64,000 nucleotides of DNA. Origin: Promethearchaeota archaeon. GTDB taxonomy: Archaea; Asgardarchaeota; Lokiarchaeia; Sigynarchaeales; SOKP01. The position numbers and the translations under genes were made by a program. The first letter of the stretch is position 1, and each line of letters starts with the position of its first letter. A model generated the notes under the pieces. The model saw only the letters and a list, made by a program, of their open reading frames with translations. It was not told the DNA's origin and searched no databases. This document shows, piece by piece, positions 8,322 to 16,518 of this stretch. The stretch covers positions 7,170-71,169 of the forward strand of contig JAEOTW010000123.1 in assembly GCA_016839655.1 (NCBI GenBank). Direction: 5' to 3'.

Positions 8322-9572
8322 ATGGTTAAACAGAAACTAGATATCGGATTTTTCACCTCAATGTATTCGCAAGTTAATGGTACTGCCATTGCTTGTAGAA
8401 ATCTTGCTGAAGGTATAGCAAAATATACAGGACATAACGTTCATGTTTTTGCGCCAGGAATTCAAAAACCTAAAATTAAACCAAATAATCTACACCTCTA
8501 CAATTTTTTTGGAGCAAAAATTGGACCAAAAACTGGTTTTGTGTTAAGTTTTCCGATACATAGATATTTTTTCTGTTCCCATGATTATCTAGATATGGCA
8601 CATATTCATACTCATGCCAGTTATGGGTCAATGGCAATTAATTGGGCAAAATATTTAGGTATTCCGATGGCTGGAACCCACAATTCTCCACTTAGCTTTT
8701 ATACAGCCCAATATATACCTGTTTTTGGAAAGCTATTATCAAGACTAGATTGGGTATGGCGATATGAAAGGCATATATTAGATAAGTATGATCTTGTCTC
8801 AGTTCCAACTAGATCCAAAAAAGATTTACTCAGAGAACAACGCTTTAAAGAACCAATTATATGCTTAACAAATGGTATTTCAGATTTGTACTTTAAAAAT
8901 GTAAAAGAAAATGGAATAAGGGATAAATATAATCTAAATAGTAAAAAAATTCTTTTATATGCTTCAAGATTATCTCCTGAAAAACATCAATTGAGTATAA
9001 TTAAAACATTCAAAAAAATTCATAAGGAAGTTCCTGATACACATCTAGTTCTTGTTGGAAGTGATGGACCATCTAGTTCACATGTTAAGAAATTGATTAA
9101 AAGAAAGCATTATGAAGATATCGTATCATATTTAGGTCGAGTACCTTTTATAGATTTATTGAAATTATACAACACAGCAGATTTAGCATGTCTTTGGTCA
9201 TGGATAGAAGCAGAAGGTTTAGTTTTAATTGAAGCTATGGCACAGGGAACGCCTTGTATAGGGGCAAATGCTACTGGAATATCCAATGTAATTAGACATG
9301 GTAAAACAGGATACCTTGCTAATAATCTTGACGACTTTAAGAATAGAGTAATAACATTGTTTAAGGATGATGATTTACGAGCAGAAATGGCAATGAATTC
9401 TAAAATGGTTGCACAAAATTATAAAATTAGTAAAGTAGCTAAAACATGGGTAAGGCTTTATAAGTTTTTAATAAATGAACTTTATCCCCTTCGTTATTAT
9501 AAAAAAGAACGAAAAGAACGAGTTGAATTAGTAAAGGAATTTACTCATAAATTACCTATAGTATCATTTTAA
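8322..9572 (+). CDS. Glycosyltransferase family 4 (GT-B fold)
   Basis: A 416-residue cytoplasmic or peripheral-membrane glycosyltransferase. The N-terminal domain has the GTAIACRNLAEGIA acceptor-side helix and the AHIHTHASYGSMA and GTHNSP segments. The C-terminal nucleotide-sugar domain has YASRLSPEKHQ, LVLVGSDGP and the EX7E motif in EAEGLVLIEAMAQGTP. This pattern is close to the diacylglycerol glucosyl/mannosyltransferase branch of GT4, so transfer of a hexose to a lipid or a protein-linked glycan is plausible. Donor and acceptor cannot be fixed from sequence. A tandem palindrome lies upstream. It is convergent with the archaemetzincin gene, six bases apart. Confidence 0.88.
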   Translation: MVKQKLDIGFFTSMYSQVNGTAIACRNLAEGIAKYTGHNVHVFAPGIQKPKIKPNNLHLYNFFGAKIGPKTGFVLSFPIHRYFFCSHDYLDMAHIHTHASYGSMAINWAKYLGIPMAGTHNSPLSFYTAQYIPVFGKLLSRLDWVWRYERHILDKYDLVSVPTRSKKDLLREQRFKEPIICLTNGISDLYFKNVKENGIRDKYNLNSKKILLYASRLSPEKHQLSIIKTFKKIHKEVPDTHLVLVGSDGPSSSHVKKLIKRKHYEDIVSYLGRVPFIDLLKLYNTADLACLWSWIEAEGLVLIEAMAQGTPCIGANATGISNVIRHGKTGYLANNLDDFKNRVITLFKDDDLRAEMAMNSKMVAQNYKISKVAKTWVRLYKFLINELYPLRYYKKERKERVELVKEFTHKLPIVSF

Positions 9573-9578
9573 ATTCTT

Positions 9579-10325
9579 TTAAAAATTATAGTTTGCTCTA
9601 ATTTGTTCTAATTCTTTCTTACATCCATCACAAAAATTAAATAATTTATTATCAATTTCTTTTACATCATGAGAGAACCACATGACACATGAGTTATTAA
9701 TACAATGATTTGAACCTAAAATAATATGCCCAATTTCATGAATTATCTCTTTTATAACTCGTTCTTCAAAAATAAATAAATTAGATACTCTATTATAAAA
9801 CTGTTCTTTTAACTTCAATGATGATATTACACAACAACGATGTTTTATGTGAGTTTCTCCAAATAAGAAAATAATATTATCATCAGTACTAGAATATAAA
9901 GGAAGATCTGTTACTGCAATTATCATCCCAAGGTTTTCTTCTATTCTTTTATCTATCAAAATCTGGTAAAACTTATTAGTAGGATGTATCTTTATTTTAT
10001 CTGATGATTTTCTGATTTCTCGATATTCTGTTCTAACACCCTTTGAGATTAATTCAAAAGAAAAATCATATGTGCCCAAATTTTTAATGGAGAAAAAAAA
10101 AGAATCAAACACTTTTTCTAAACAATGTTTAATTTTTTCAAAAAGATCTTCATTATATTCTCCAAAAAAGAGAATTCCTGTATGACAAGGAAGTGAAAGC
10201 TTTTTTGGTGCTTCACTATTTAATTCAAATTCATCCGTGTAAGATATTCCTATTCGTGTAATTAAATTTTTTAATTTATCTTTGTATCTGCGAATTTTTT
10301 GCTCATATTTCTGAAATTTTGGCAT
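9579..10325 (-). CDS. amzA: Archaemetzincin zinc protease
   Basis: A 248-residue protein with the complete archaemetzincin signature at its C-terminus: HEIGHIILGSNH with zinc ligands His196, His200 and His207 and catalytic Glu197, followed by C208, C213, Met215 of the Met-turn, and the C232-x2-C235 pair. Together these match the HExxHxxGxxHCx4CxMx17CxxC pattern, which binds one catalytic and one structural zinc. Family members are predicted soluble metalloproteases found in archaea and vertebrates; physiological substrates are unknown. About 190 residues precede the motif, somewhat longer than the compact archaeal forms. It is divergent from the presenilin-like protease gene. Confidence 0.93.
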   Translation of the reverse strand: MPKFQKYEQKIRRYKDKLKNLITRIGISYTDEFELNSEAPKKLSLPCHTGILFFGEYNEDLFEKIKHCLEKVFDSFFFSIKNLGTYDFSFELISKGVRTEYREIRKSSDKIKIHPTNKFYQILIDKRIEENLGMIIAVTDLPLYSSTDDNIIFLFGETHIKHRCCVISSLKLKEQFYNRVSNLFIFEERVIKEIIHEIGHIILGSNHCINNSCVMWFSHDVKEIDNKLFNFCDGCKKELEQIRANYNF

Positions 10326-10479
10326 TATCAGAGTTTTAAAAGTTACCTTCTATAAGAAGTTTCTTGCGTGGATAATAAACACGTAAAGGTGGGTTTAAAT
10401 TTATTATTAATAGGTATTTAAGTCATAAATTCTATTATAAATTAAACTAATTATTTTTTATAATCATTCTTATTACATC

Positions 10480-11526
10480 ATGACAGATACAACAGAGAAT
10501 TTAGGGGAAAAAAACATCGAAGAGCAAAATGATGACAACTCAATAAATTTGAAAGATAAAGATGTAGATGTTGTAAAAAAGGATTTTATTCCACACTTTT
10601 TTCCCACTTATAGAATCAAAAGAAATCTCTATCCAATACCGATAATTTTAGTAATAGCAATCGCAGCTCTACTGGCTTATTTAACATATATTGAAGCAGG
10701 AATTCAGATTGATGGAGGATATATTTCAGAAAGTGAATATGGTGCACTAGGAGGAATATTAAATGGAATTATTTATACTGCATTAGCGGGGATTTCTGCA
10801 TTTATTATTATTTTCGTCATTAAGAAGAAAGGTATTGGAATATTAATGTATATTTTTGGTTTTAGTTTCGGGCTAATTGGATTTTTTCAAACTTGGTTTT
10901 TTGGACAGATATTTTTATATTTAATATTTTTAAATTCACCTGTAGTATTCTACGTTTTTTATTATGAATTGATTTTCCTAGCTGCATTTTTTACAATAGT
11001 CATGTTATATTTATATTTTACTTCAAAATCAATAAAAACGAAAAACTTTATAGTTTTATATATAGGATTATTAATTGGAGCCTCTATGGGTGTTTTGATG
11101 CCATTATGGACTACTTTAGCTATCTTAATCGGGATTTCCTGCTGGGATATTTTCGCTGTGCTATATAAGCATGGACCTATCAAACAAATGATAGATATTG
11201 CGTCAATTCCAGAGGAAGAGGTTAATTTATCTGAACACACTTTACAAGAAAAAATAAAAACTGGAGAATATGAGTATGATACTTCAAAAGTAGAGATTGG
11301 GATTGGAGATTTAGCCTTTTATAGTATGCTTACTTCCAGTGCTCTAGTCCAAACTAATAATCTGATAGTCATGGTTTTAACTGCTTTAGCAACAGTAATT
11401 GGTACGGGAATTACCATTTCAGGTTTAAAAAGAAATAAAATTTTACCTGGTCTACCAATATCAATTTTTCTTGGAATAGGAACAATGTTACTATCTTGGT
11501 TTTTAATCTCAACTTTTTTCCTTTAG
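10480..11526 (+). CDS. Presenilin/signal-peptide-peptidase-like GxGD aspartyl protease
   Basis: A 348-residue integral membrane protein with a charged cytoplasmic-type N-terminus (1-45) and about nine hydrophobic segments. Three presenilin-family landmarks occur in order: W222-D223 followed by IFAVLYKHGP (eukaryotic presenilin has YD then L.AVL.P.GP), G274-I-G-D277 followed by LAFYSML, and P323-G-L-P326 in place of PALP. Asp223 and Asp277 would be the catalytic pair for cleaving transmembrane helices. The loop between them (about 230-270) is acidic. The FYS and HGP/KGP similarities point to presenilin more than to SPP. Tyr to Trp at the first catalytic motif is unusual. Activity is inferred. 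Confidence 0.85.
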   Translation: MTDTTENLGEKNIEEQNDDNSINLKDKDVDVVKKDFIPHFFPTYRIKRNLYPIPIILVIAIAALLAYLTYIEAGIQIDGGYISESEYGALGGILNGIIYTALAGISAFIIIFVIKKKGIGILMYIFGFSFGLIGFFQTWFFGQIFLYLIFLNSPVVFYVFYYELIFLAAFFTIVMLYLYFTSKSIKTKNFIVLYIGLLIGASMGVLMPLWTTLAILIGISCWDIFAVLYKHGPIKQMIDIASIPEEEVNLSEHTLQEKIKTGEYEYDTSKVEIGIGDLAFYSMLTSSALVQTNNLIVMVLTALATVIGTGITISGLKRNKILPGLPISIFLGIGTMLLSWFLISTFFL

Positions 11527-11582
11527 TTAAAAATTTTTTTTAAATAAAGATAACCAGTAATTTATCATTCTTATTGAAAACG

Positions 11583-12782
11583 ATGATTAACACTATGGTA
11601 AATACAAAAAATATTAATAGAATTGCTGTTATTGGTGCTGGAACTATGGGTCATGAAATTGCTCAAGTAGCTTTAATGGGGGAATTGGAACATGTTATTT
11701 TAAATGATCTAAATAATGAAATACTCGAATCAGCAGTAAAAAAAATTCAAAGTGGTTTGAAAAAATTAGAAAAGAAAGGATTATTGAAGGAGGGAAATAC
11801 AGCTTCTTCTCTTATGGAAAATCTTAAAACAGAAATAAATCTAAAGACATCCGTCTCTCACGCAGATTTTATATTTGAAGCGATTCCTGAAAAAATGAAA
11901 TTGAAACAAGAACTCTTTGAAAAATTAGGAAAGTTTGCTCCAAAACACGCAATTTTAGCTACAAATACATCAACGATGAGTATAACAAAAATCGCTTCTT
12001 TATCAGGAAGACCAAATCAAGTTATTGGATGTCATTTCTTTACCCCAATAGTAGTACTTAGATTAATTGAAATTATAAAAGGGAGAGAAACTTCAGAAGA
12101 AACTGTTGAAATTACTAAAAAAGTTTGCTATCGATTGCCAGCTCTCAAGGGAAAAAGATTTTTACCAGTTCTCCAAAAAGAGAGTCCAGGATTCATTGTA
12201 AATCGGTTATTGTTAGGAACTAATGCTTACATAAATTGGCTTCTAGATTATGCAAATGAGAAAGGAATATCATTAGAAAATTTAGATGCTGATGTAAAAG
12301 AAATAATGAAAATCGGACCTTTTGCCAAATGGGATTATTTAGGTCTTGATGTAGTTTATAACACTTTAAAGTACTTTGAAAAAGTTGTTTCTTCTGATTT
12401 CACTCCTGGTAAAATCCTAACAAGATTAGTAAATGAAGGAAAATTAGGTAGAAAAACTGGAGAAGGATTATTTAAATGGATTAAAGGGAAACCACTAATA
12501 AACTTAGACAAAAAAGCAAATATCCTCGATCTTGAACTTTTTATGGCAATTCAACTAAATGAGGGATGTAAGCTCTTGGAGGAAAAATTAGTTCCTGGAT
12601 ACAAAATTATAGATGATACAATGCTTGCTGGAATGGATATGCCTGGACCATTTGGTATGGGAAAGAAAAAATATAAAGAGTGGGTAATACTTCTTGATAA
12701 TTTCGTCAGAAAATCAAATTTACGCTATTTTACTCCATGTCAATTAATGAAATCTGGTAAATTCATTCAAATGAGAAAATAG
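11583..12782 (+). CDS. 3-hydroxyacyl-CoA dehydrogenase
   Basis: About 400 residues. The N-terminal Rossmann domain has IAVIGAGTMGHEIA and the FEAIPE segment; the NTSTMSI and CHFFTPIVVLRLIEII segments carry the catalytic Ser and His. The C-terminal helical part has the SPGFIVNR motif and then a second copy of the HCDH-type domain (GRKTGEGLF, then MLAGMDMPGPFGMG), making it longer than the 280-residue single-domain enzymes. It oxidises 3-hydroxyacyl-CoA to 3-ketoacyl-CoA with NAD in fatty-acid or butanoate-type metabolism. Starts at TTG 11574, ATG 11583 and ATG 11595 are all in frame; ATG 11583 is chosen without strong support. No other beta-oxidation gene is adjacent. Confidence 0.88.
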   Translation: MINTMVNTKNINRIAVIGAGTMGHEIAQVALMGELEHVILNDLNNEILESAVKKIQSGLKKLEKKGLLKEGNTASSLMENLKTEINLKTSVSHADFIFEAIPEKMKLKQELFEKLGKFAPKHAILATNTSTMSITKIASLSGRPNQVIGCHFFTPIVVLRLIEIIKGRETSEETVEITKKVCYRLPALKGKRFLPVLQKESPGFIVNRLLLGTNAYINWLLDYANEKGISLENLDADVKEIMKIGPFAKWDYLGLDVVYNTLKYFEKVVSSDFTPGKILTRLVNEGKLGRKTGEGLFKWIKGKPLINLDKKANILDLELFMAIQLNEGCKLLEEKLVPGYKIIDDTMLAGMDMPGPFGMGKKKYKEWVILLDNFVRKSNLRYFTPCQLMKSGKFIQMRK

Positions 12783-12952
12783 CAAAGTGACGATAAAATT
12801 AAATTAATTAATGTAAATTAAATATTATTTCTAAATTAGCTAATCATATATAACCTAAAAAAACATTAATCTATTATTTCATATTATTATTGTATATAGT
12901 TTATTAGAAAAATAAATTTACAAAATAAAAGCAAAATTTGAGGAATAATCTA

Positions 12953-13231
12953 ATGTCTGAAGAAAATGACACTCCTAAATCTGGTTTTGATAAAATTATT
13001 GATTATTTTAATAATTCGCTCGAGTTAAATCATCCAGTTGCCATTGCCAAAATTGTAGAAGAAACTGGCTTCTCTTGGAGTTTTGTTAAAAAAACTCTAA
13101 CTAAAATTAGTGAACATTTCGATGGATTTCATTTTGAAAAATCAGGTAGTACGTGGATTATGTGGAAAGATCGTGATCATTTAATAAAAAAACTTAATGA
13201 TACGTGCTCTAATTTATTAGATGATAGATAG
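12953..13231 (+). CDS. Small winged-helix-like protein, 92 aa
   Basis: From ATG 12953 the protein has 92 residues; a TTG at 12938 would add five. The segment LNHPVAIAKIVEETGFSWSFVKKTLTKI reads as two helices with a helix-turn-helix spacing, and FHFEKSGSTWIMWKD as the wing, so a DNA-binding winged-helix domain is plausible. Similar single-domain proteins are common in Asgard archaea and act as small transcription regulators or as parts of larger complexes. It is followed by a gap that holds a 58-residue Cys-rich frame. The family is not assigned and the fold is inferred from pattern only. Confidence 0.65.
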   Translation: MSEENDTPKSGFDKIIDYFNNSLELNHPVAIAKIVEETGFSWSFVKKTLTKISEHFDGFHFEKSGSTWIMWKDRDHLIKKLNDTCSNLLDDR

Positions 13232-13372
13232 AGACATAGAATAAAAGATTCTATTTTTTTAATGCGAAAGACCCTAAATTTTGGTGAGAAATTGGTTTTA
13301 TTTATAAAATTTACGTTATCCAATATTTTAAAAAGATAAAATCGGTTTTTTATTTAAAAATATCTAGAAAAT

Positions 13373-13549
13373 ATGATTATGATGAGTCTTCAATTAGATT
13401 TTCTTTCTAAATTAAGATTATTTATCTGTCCTTTTGAATATACATGCATTCTACCTAAAAAACCATTTTTATGTAAGATTCCAGAATGTAAAAACTGTTC
13501 TAATTATTTCGAAAAATTAAAAAAACTTAAGGAAAGAATTCTTTACTAG
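13373..13549 (+). CDS. Small Cys-rich hypothetical protein, 58 aa
   Basis: A frame from ATG 13373 (further ATGs at 13379 and 13382) to TAG 13547-13549. The product has five cysteines in a compact region: C19 and C25 (CPFEYTC), C34, C39 and C42 (CKIPECKNC), followed by a Lys-rich amphipathic helix (YFEKLKKLKERILY). The spacing suggests a small metal-binding fold. The Cys clustering in such AT-rich DNA argues for a real gene. It lies between a winged-helix-like gene and the FrhB-like gene. No family is recognised. Confidence 0.55.
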   Translation: MIMMSLQLDFLSKLRLFICPFEYTCILPKKPFLCKIPECKNCSNYFEKLKKLKERILY

Positions 13550-13798
13550 ATCTTTCAAATAAGGAATTAATTTTTTTATTGTTTTCTTTAGGAAATTTAA
13601 TTTCATTTTGATAAAATGATAATTTCTCCAATCAAAATATATAAAACTTGTTTGATATGTAATAAGTTATTCTTTATAATCCTAAAAATTCTCAATTCCT
13701 CATTTATATACAACTAAGTTTTACAAATATAAAATTAAGATTAAGCCTAATCCTAGAATTATTTGAAAAACCTTTTTATTAGTGTCAGATTTCAATTA

Positions 13799-13814
13799 GT
13801 GTGAAATTTCACAC
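13799..13814. promoter_or_regulatory. Perfect 16-bp palindrome upstream of FrhB-like gene
   Basis: GTGTGAAATTTCACAC reads identically on both strands. It ends 31 bases before the ATG at 13846, with an AAGGAG at 13825-13830 between. The position and GC-containing arms fit an operator for a dimeric regulator at or just after the transcription start. A partly similar GTGTCAGATTTC lies 17 bases upstream at 13783-13794. Confidence 0.5.
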
Positions 13815-13845
13815 ACACAAAAAAAAGGAGATATAGTGAATTTTA

Positions 13846-14790
13846 ATGAAAGTTGAAAAATCAAGCCAAGATCTTGAAAATGAAGTAATTTATTCAGGTT
13901 TATGTATCCATTGCGGCTCCTGTAATGCATTTTGTCCACATATGGATTTTAATAAAGAAACAGGAGAAGCTTACGTTGTAGATGAATGTGCTGAAACTGT
14001 AGGACTCTGCTATAATTCATGTCCAAGAAGTTTTCTACCAGTTTCAGAGATCGAGAAAAAATTATTTGGTAAAACACGTATAGATTTAGCTGTTGGAGTC
14101 TATAATGATATAGTTCAAGTTAAATCAAAAAATAAGGAAGAAATATTATACAATCTTGTTGTAGCAGGTTTTGAAGCCGGTATTGTAAAACATATGGTCC
14201 TAAGTGAAGTTAAAAGTAAAAAACCTCCTGTAGCATTTCCTGTTGTAGTGGATAATGCAAAAGATGCAAAAAAATTTATACCAAAAAGTACAATGGAGAA
14301 CGCAGGACCCTTAATTACGGGAATTGGGAAGGCCTATAAAGACTATAAACGAGATATTGGTATTATAGCTAATCCTTGTCATCTTCAAGGTCTCGCAAAA
14401 ATTTTAACATCAGACTTTAATACAGGAGCAGAACGCACATCATTAAAAATAGCCTATGCATGCTCTTCGGGAGGAATGACGGGATGTAAATATTGTACGG
14501 ATTTCTCAGGAGAATTTTCAGATATTTCTTATTCCCCTTGGGGCGCTCCAAAAGGTTCAGGTGAAGCTTTCCTAATAATTAGAACTGATGTTGGGCAAAA
14601 ATTACTTGACAGTGCGGTTAAAAATAAACTGATTGAAATTACTGATCCAAATCCTGATTTATCCGAGATGAAGAAGTTTCTAAATAAAAAAAGAAAGAAA
14701 AATTTCTTAACTCTTTTAGGTAAGGAATTAATATTAGCTAAATATCTGAATCTTAATGTTGATGAATTAAAAGATATCCTAGAAGAATAA
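13846..14790 (+). CDS. FrhB-type coenzyme F420 oxidoreductase beta subunit
   Basis: A 314-residue iron-sulfur flavoprotein. The N-terminus carries C20-x2-C23-x2-C26-x3-C30, a [4Fe-4S] ferredoxin-type site, with further Cys at 48, 55 and 59. The IANPCHLQGLAKIL segment, CKYCTDFSGEFSDIS and the late IIRTDVGQKLL segment match the FrhB/FdhB/FpoF family, which binds FAD and exchanges hydride with F420. It has no adjacent hydrogenase or formate dehydrogenase genes, so it may be a stand-alone F420-dependent reductase or pair with distant subunits. A perfect palindrome sits just upstream, suggesting dedicated control. The AAGGAG at 13825 is 15 bases from the ATG, longer than usual. Confidence 0.88.
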   Translation: MKVEKSSQDLENEVIYSGLCIHCGSCNAFCPHMDFNKETGEAYVVDECAETVGLCYNSCPRSFLPVSEIEKKLFGKTRIDLAVGVYNDIVQVKSKNKEEILYNLVVAGFEAGIVKHMVLSEVKSKKPPVAFPVVVDNAKDAKKFIPKSTMENAGPLITGIGKAYKDYKRDIGIIANPCHLQGLAKILTSDFNTGAERTSLKIAYACSSGGMTGCKYCTDFSGEFSDISYSPWGAPKGSGEAFLIIRTDVGQKLLDSAVKNKLIEITDPNPDLSEMKKFLNKKRKKNFLTLLGKELILAKYLNLNVDELKDILEE

Positions 14791-14970
14791 TTTTCTCTTT
14801 TTAATTTTTTCTTATTATTTTAATTAATTAAAATCGGATTTCTTATAAGATGATAGTTTCTTAGCAACTTAAATATAAAATCCGTTCAATCTATTATTTA
14901 TAGAAAGAAAAATTATTTACGTTTAATATTTATTATATTAATATTAATTTCTAAATTCAAGTTAAACAGA

Positions 14971-15504
14971 ATGGCAAATCGAAAATTTCTCTTTAAAATA
15001 GTTATTGTAGGAGATGGAGGCGTTGGAAAAAGTACAATGGTACAGAGATTGGCGACAGGGCAATTTATTCCTCAGAAAATTACAATTGGAACAGATCTTT
15101 TAATTCATCGTATTAAAATTAATAGAAAAATCTCAGCTAGTCTTCAAATTTGGGATTTTGCAGGGGAAAGACGATTTAGAATTTTTTTGCCGAATTATTC
15201 TAGAGGAGCAATAGGATGTTTATTATGTTACGATATCACACGACGAAGTAGTTTTGATAATTTAGAGGAATGGTATCACATTGTCAATAATAATGCTTAT
15301 AATCCTGTATTTATTTTAGTAGGTGAAAAAGCAGATTTAGCAGATATTAGGAGAAGTGTTGAAATCAACCAAGCTGAAGAATTTAAAGAAAAATACAATA
15401 TTAATTATTTTATTGAGACCTCATCAAAAAGTGGAGAGAATAACAAACAAATATTTGAGTTGCTGACTCGTACAATTCTAAAAAAGAAAGGACATTTAGA
15501 ATAA
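14971..15504 (+). CDS. Rab/Ras-like small GTPase with altered G4 motif
   Basis: A 177-residue Ras-superfamily GTPase. G1 is GDGGVGKST (14-22), the switch I Thr is T38, G3 is WDFAGE (61-66) and G5 is ETSSKSG. Overall architecture is Rab-like. The G4 motif, usually NKxD, reads E119-K-A-D122, so the Asn that helps select guanine is replaced by Glu. There is no C-terminal Cys for prenylation, so membrane attachment must occur otherwise. The catalytic Gln after the G3 Gly is Glu66. Such GTPases are greatly expanded in Asgard archaea and are candidates for cytoskeletal or membrane regulation; partners are unknown. Confidence 0.93.
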   Translation: MANRKFLFKIVIVGDGGVGKSTMVQRLATGQFIPQKITIGTDLLIHRIKINRKISASLQIWDFAGERRFRIFLPNYSRGAIGCLLCYDITRRSSFDNLEEWYHIVNNNAYNPVFILVGEKADLADIRRSVEINQAEEFKEKYNINYFIETSSKSGENNKQIFELLTRTILKKKGHLE

Positions 15505-15546
15505 AAAGTAGCTAAGTTGTGATATAAACTAAGGATTTTTTTTACT

Positions 15547-16419
15547 TTATTCACTTTTTAATTGTTTTATTATTTTAATTCTCAATGCTTTAAGGTTTTC
15601 AGTTATTCCTATTTGAATGTTTCTGGGTAACAGCTCAAGAATTTTATCCAATTTCTTTTTATTAATTTTATTGATAATTCTGTAGTTCTTAATTAAAATA
15701 ATAATAGTTATAGCTGGTGAAATAAAAAGAAAACCTAAGAAAAAATATGGAATTGTAAGAATTTGAGAACCAGGAAGGATAACTTGTATTCCTATATTAC
15801 TATAAATTGGGATAAGAAGTATTATTATGTTCAAAATATTTATAGATATGAAAATTAACAGTGTGATATAAGCTATTAGTTTGATATTTTGTAATGTAAG
15901 AAAGGAAATTATCTTTTTCACATCTTTAGATAATGATGAAATTGAATTATCTTTTGATTTATCAGTTAATATTTCTATTTTTGTATATTTCCATGAATCA
16001 ATAAAAATCCAAAAGAAACTAAATGTATATAAAAACACAAGAAATCCTAGAAAAAAAGTAAAATAATTTTGCACTATATGTGAATTATATAAGGATTCCC
16101 CTCCAATCCAAAAAATCAAAATTTGTTGGAAAAGAGTACAATAGAAAAATCGGTTTGCAGTTTTTCTTTCTAAACCTAAAGGATTGTAGAAAATAAAACC
16201 ATTCATAAATTCCGTTTTCAATTTATTACTACTAAGAATTCTAAAGAATAATGAAAATGTGAATGTAAATAAAGGAAATAATAATAGAAGTATATTTTCC
16301 CATCCTTGAGTAAGGATTAAAAGAAATAGGAAAGTAAATAATATCGAATCTCTTAAAAGACTCTCAGAGATAACATCTTTTAACGATAAATAATGATTAT
16401 TATTATTTTTTTCACTCAT
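15547..16419 (-). CDS. Multi-pass membrane protein of unknown function, 290 aa
   Basis: ATG 16419 opens a 290-residue protein with about six hydrophobic segments: two near residues 26-60, two around 105-145, and two around 180-205 and 220-245. A basic C-terminal tail (KNYRIINKINKKKLDKILELLPRN) faces the cytoplasm by the positive-inside rule. No catalytic or transporter motif is recognisable. It lies between a GTPase gene (convergent) and the glycine cleavage genes (divergent), so it shares an intergenic promoter region with gcvT. Function is unknown. Confidence 0.7.
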   Translation of the reverse strand: MSEKNNNNHYLSLKDVISESLLRDSILFTFLFLLILTQGWENILLLLFPLFTFTFSLFFRILSSNKLKTEFMNGFIFYNPLGLERKTANRFFYCTLFQQILIFWIGGESLYNSHIVQNYFTFFLGFLVFLYTFSFFWIFIDSWKYTKIEILTDKSKDNSISSLSKDVKKIISFLTLQNIKLIAYITLLIFISINILNIIILLIPIYSNIGIQVILPGSQILTIPYFFLGFLFISPAITIIILIKNYRIINKINKKKLDKILELLPRNIQIGITENLKALRIKIIKQLKSE

Positions 16420-16474
16420 TTTCTTTATTAAAATATACTTAATAAATAAATTTTTATGATTTCTCCTATTCCAC

Positions 16475-16505
16475 TATATAAAACAAACACATTAGTACTG
16501 TAATG
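16475..16505 (+). promoter_or_regulatory. Candidate gcvT promoter: TATA box and inverted repeat
   Basis: TATATAAA at 16475-16482 lies about 40 bases before the gcvT ATG. An inverted repeat CATTA (16490-16494), spacer GTACTG, TAATG (16501-16505) falls about 20 bases downstream of the TATA box, near where transcription would start. A repressor binding here could block initiation. I see no glycine-riboswitch-like structure. Confidence 0.4.
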
Positions 16506-16518
16506 TTGTGTAGAAATT

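Noticed and set aside
14817..14834. Perfect 18-bp palindrome ATTTTAATTAATTAAAAT after the FrhB-like gene
   Set aside because: Entirely A/T; expected by chance in such sequence. Might assist termination but not supportable.
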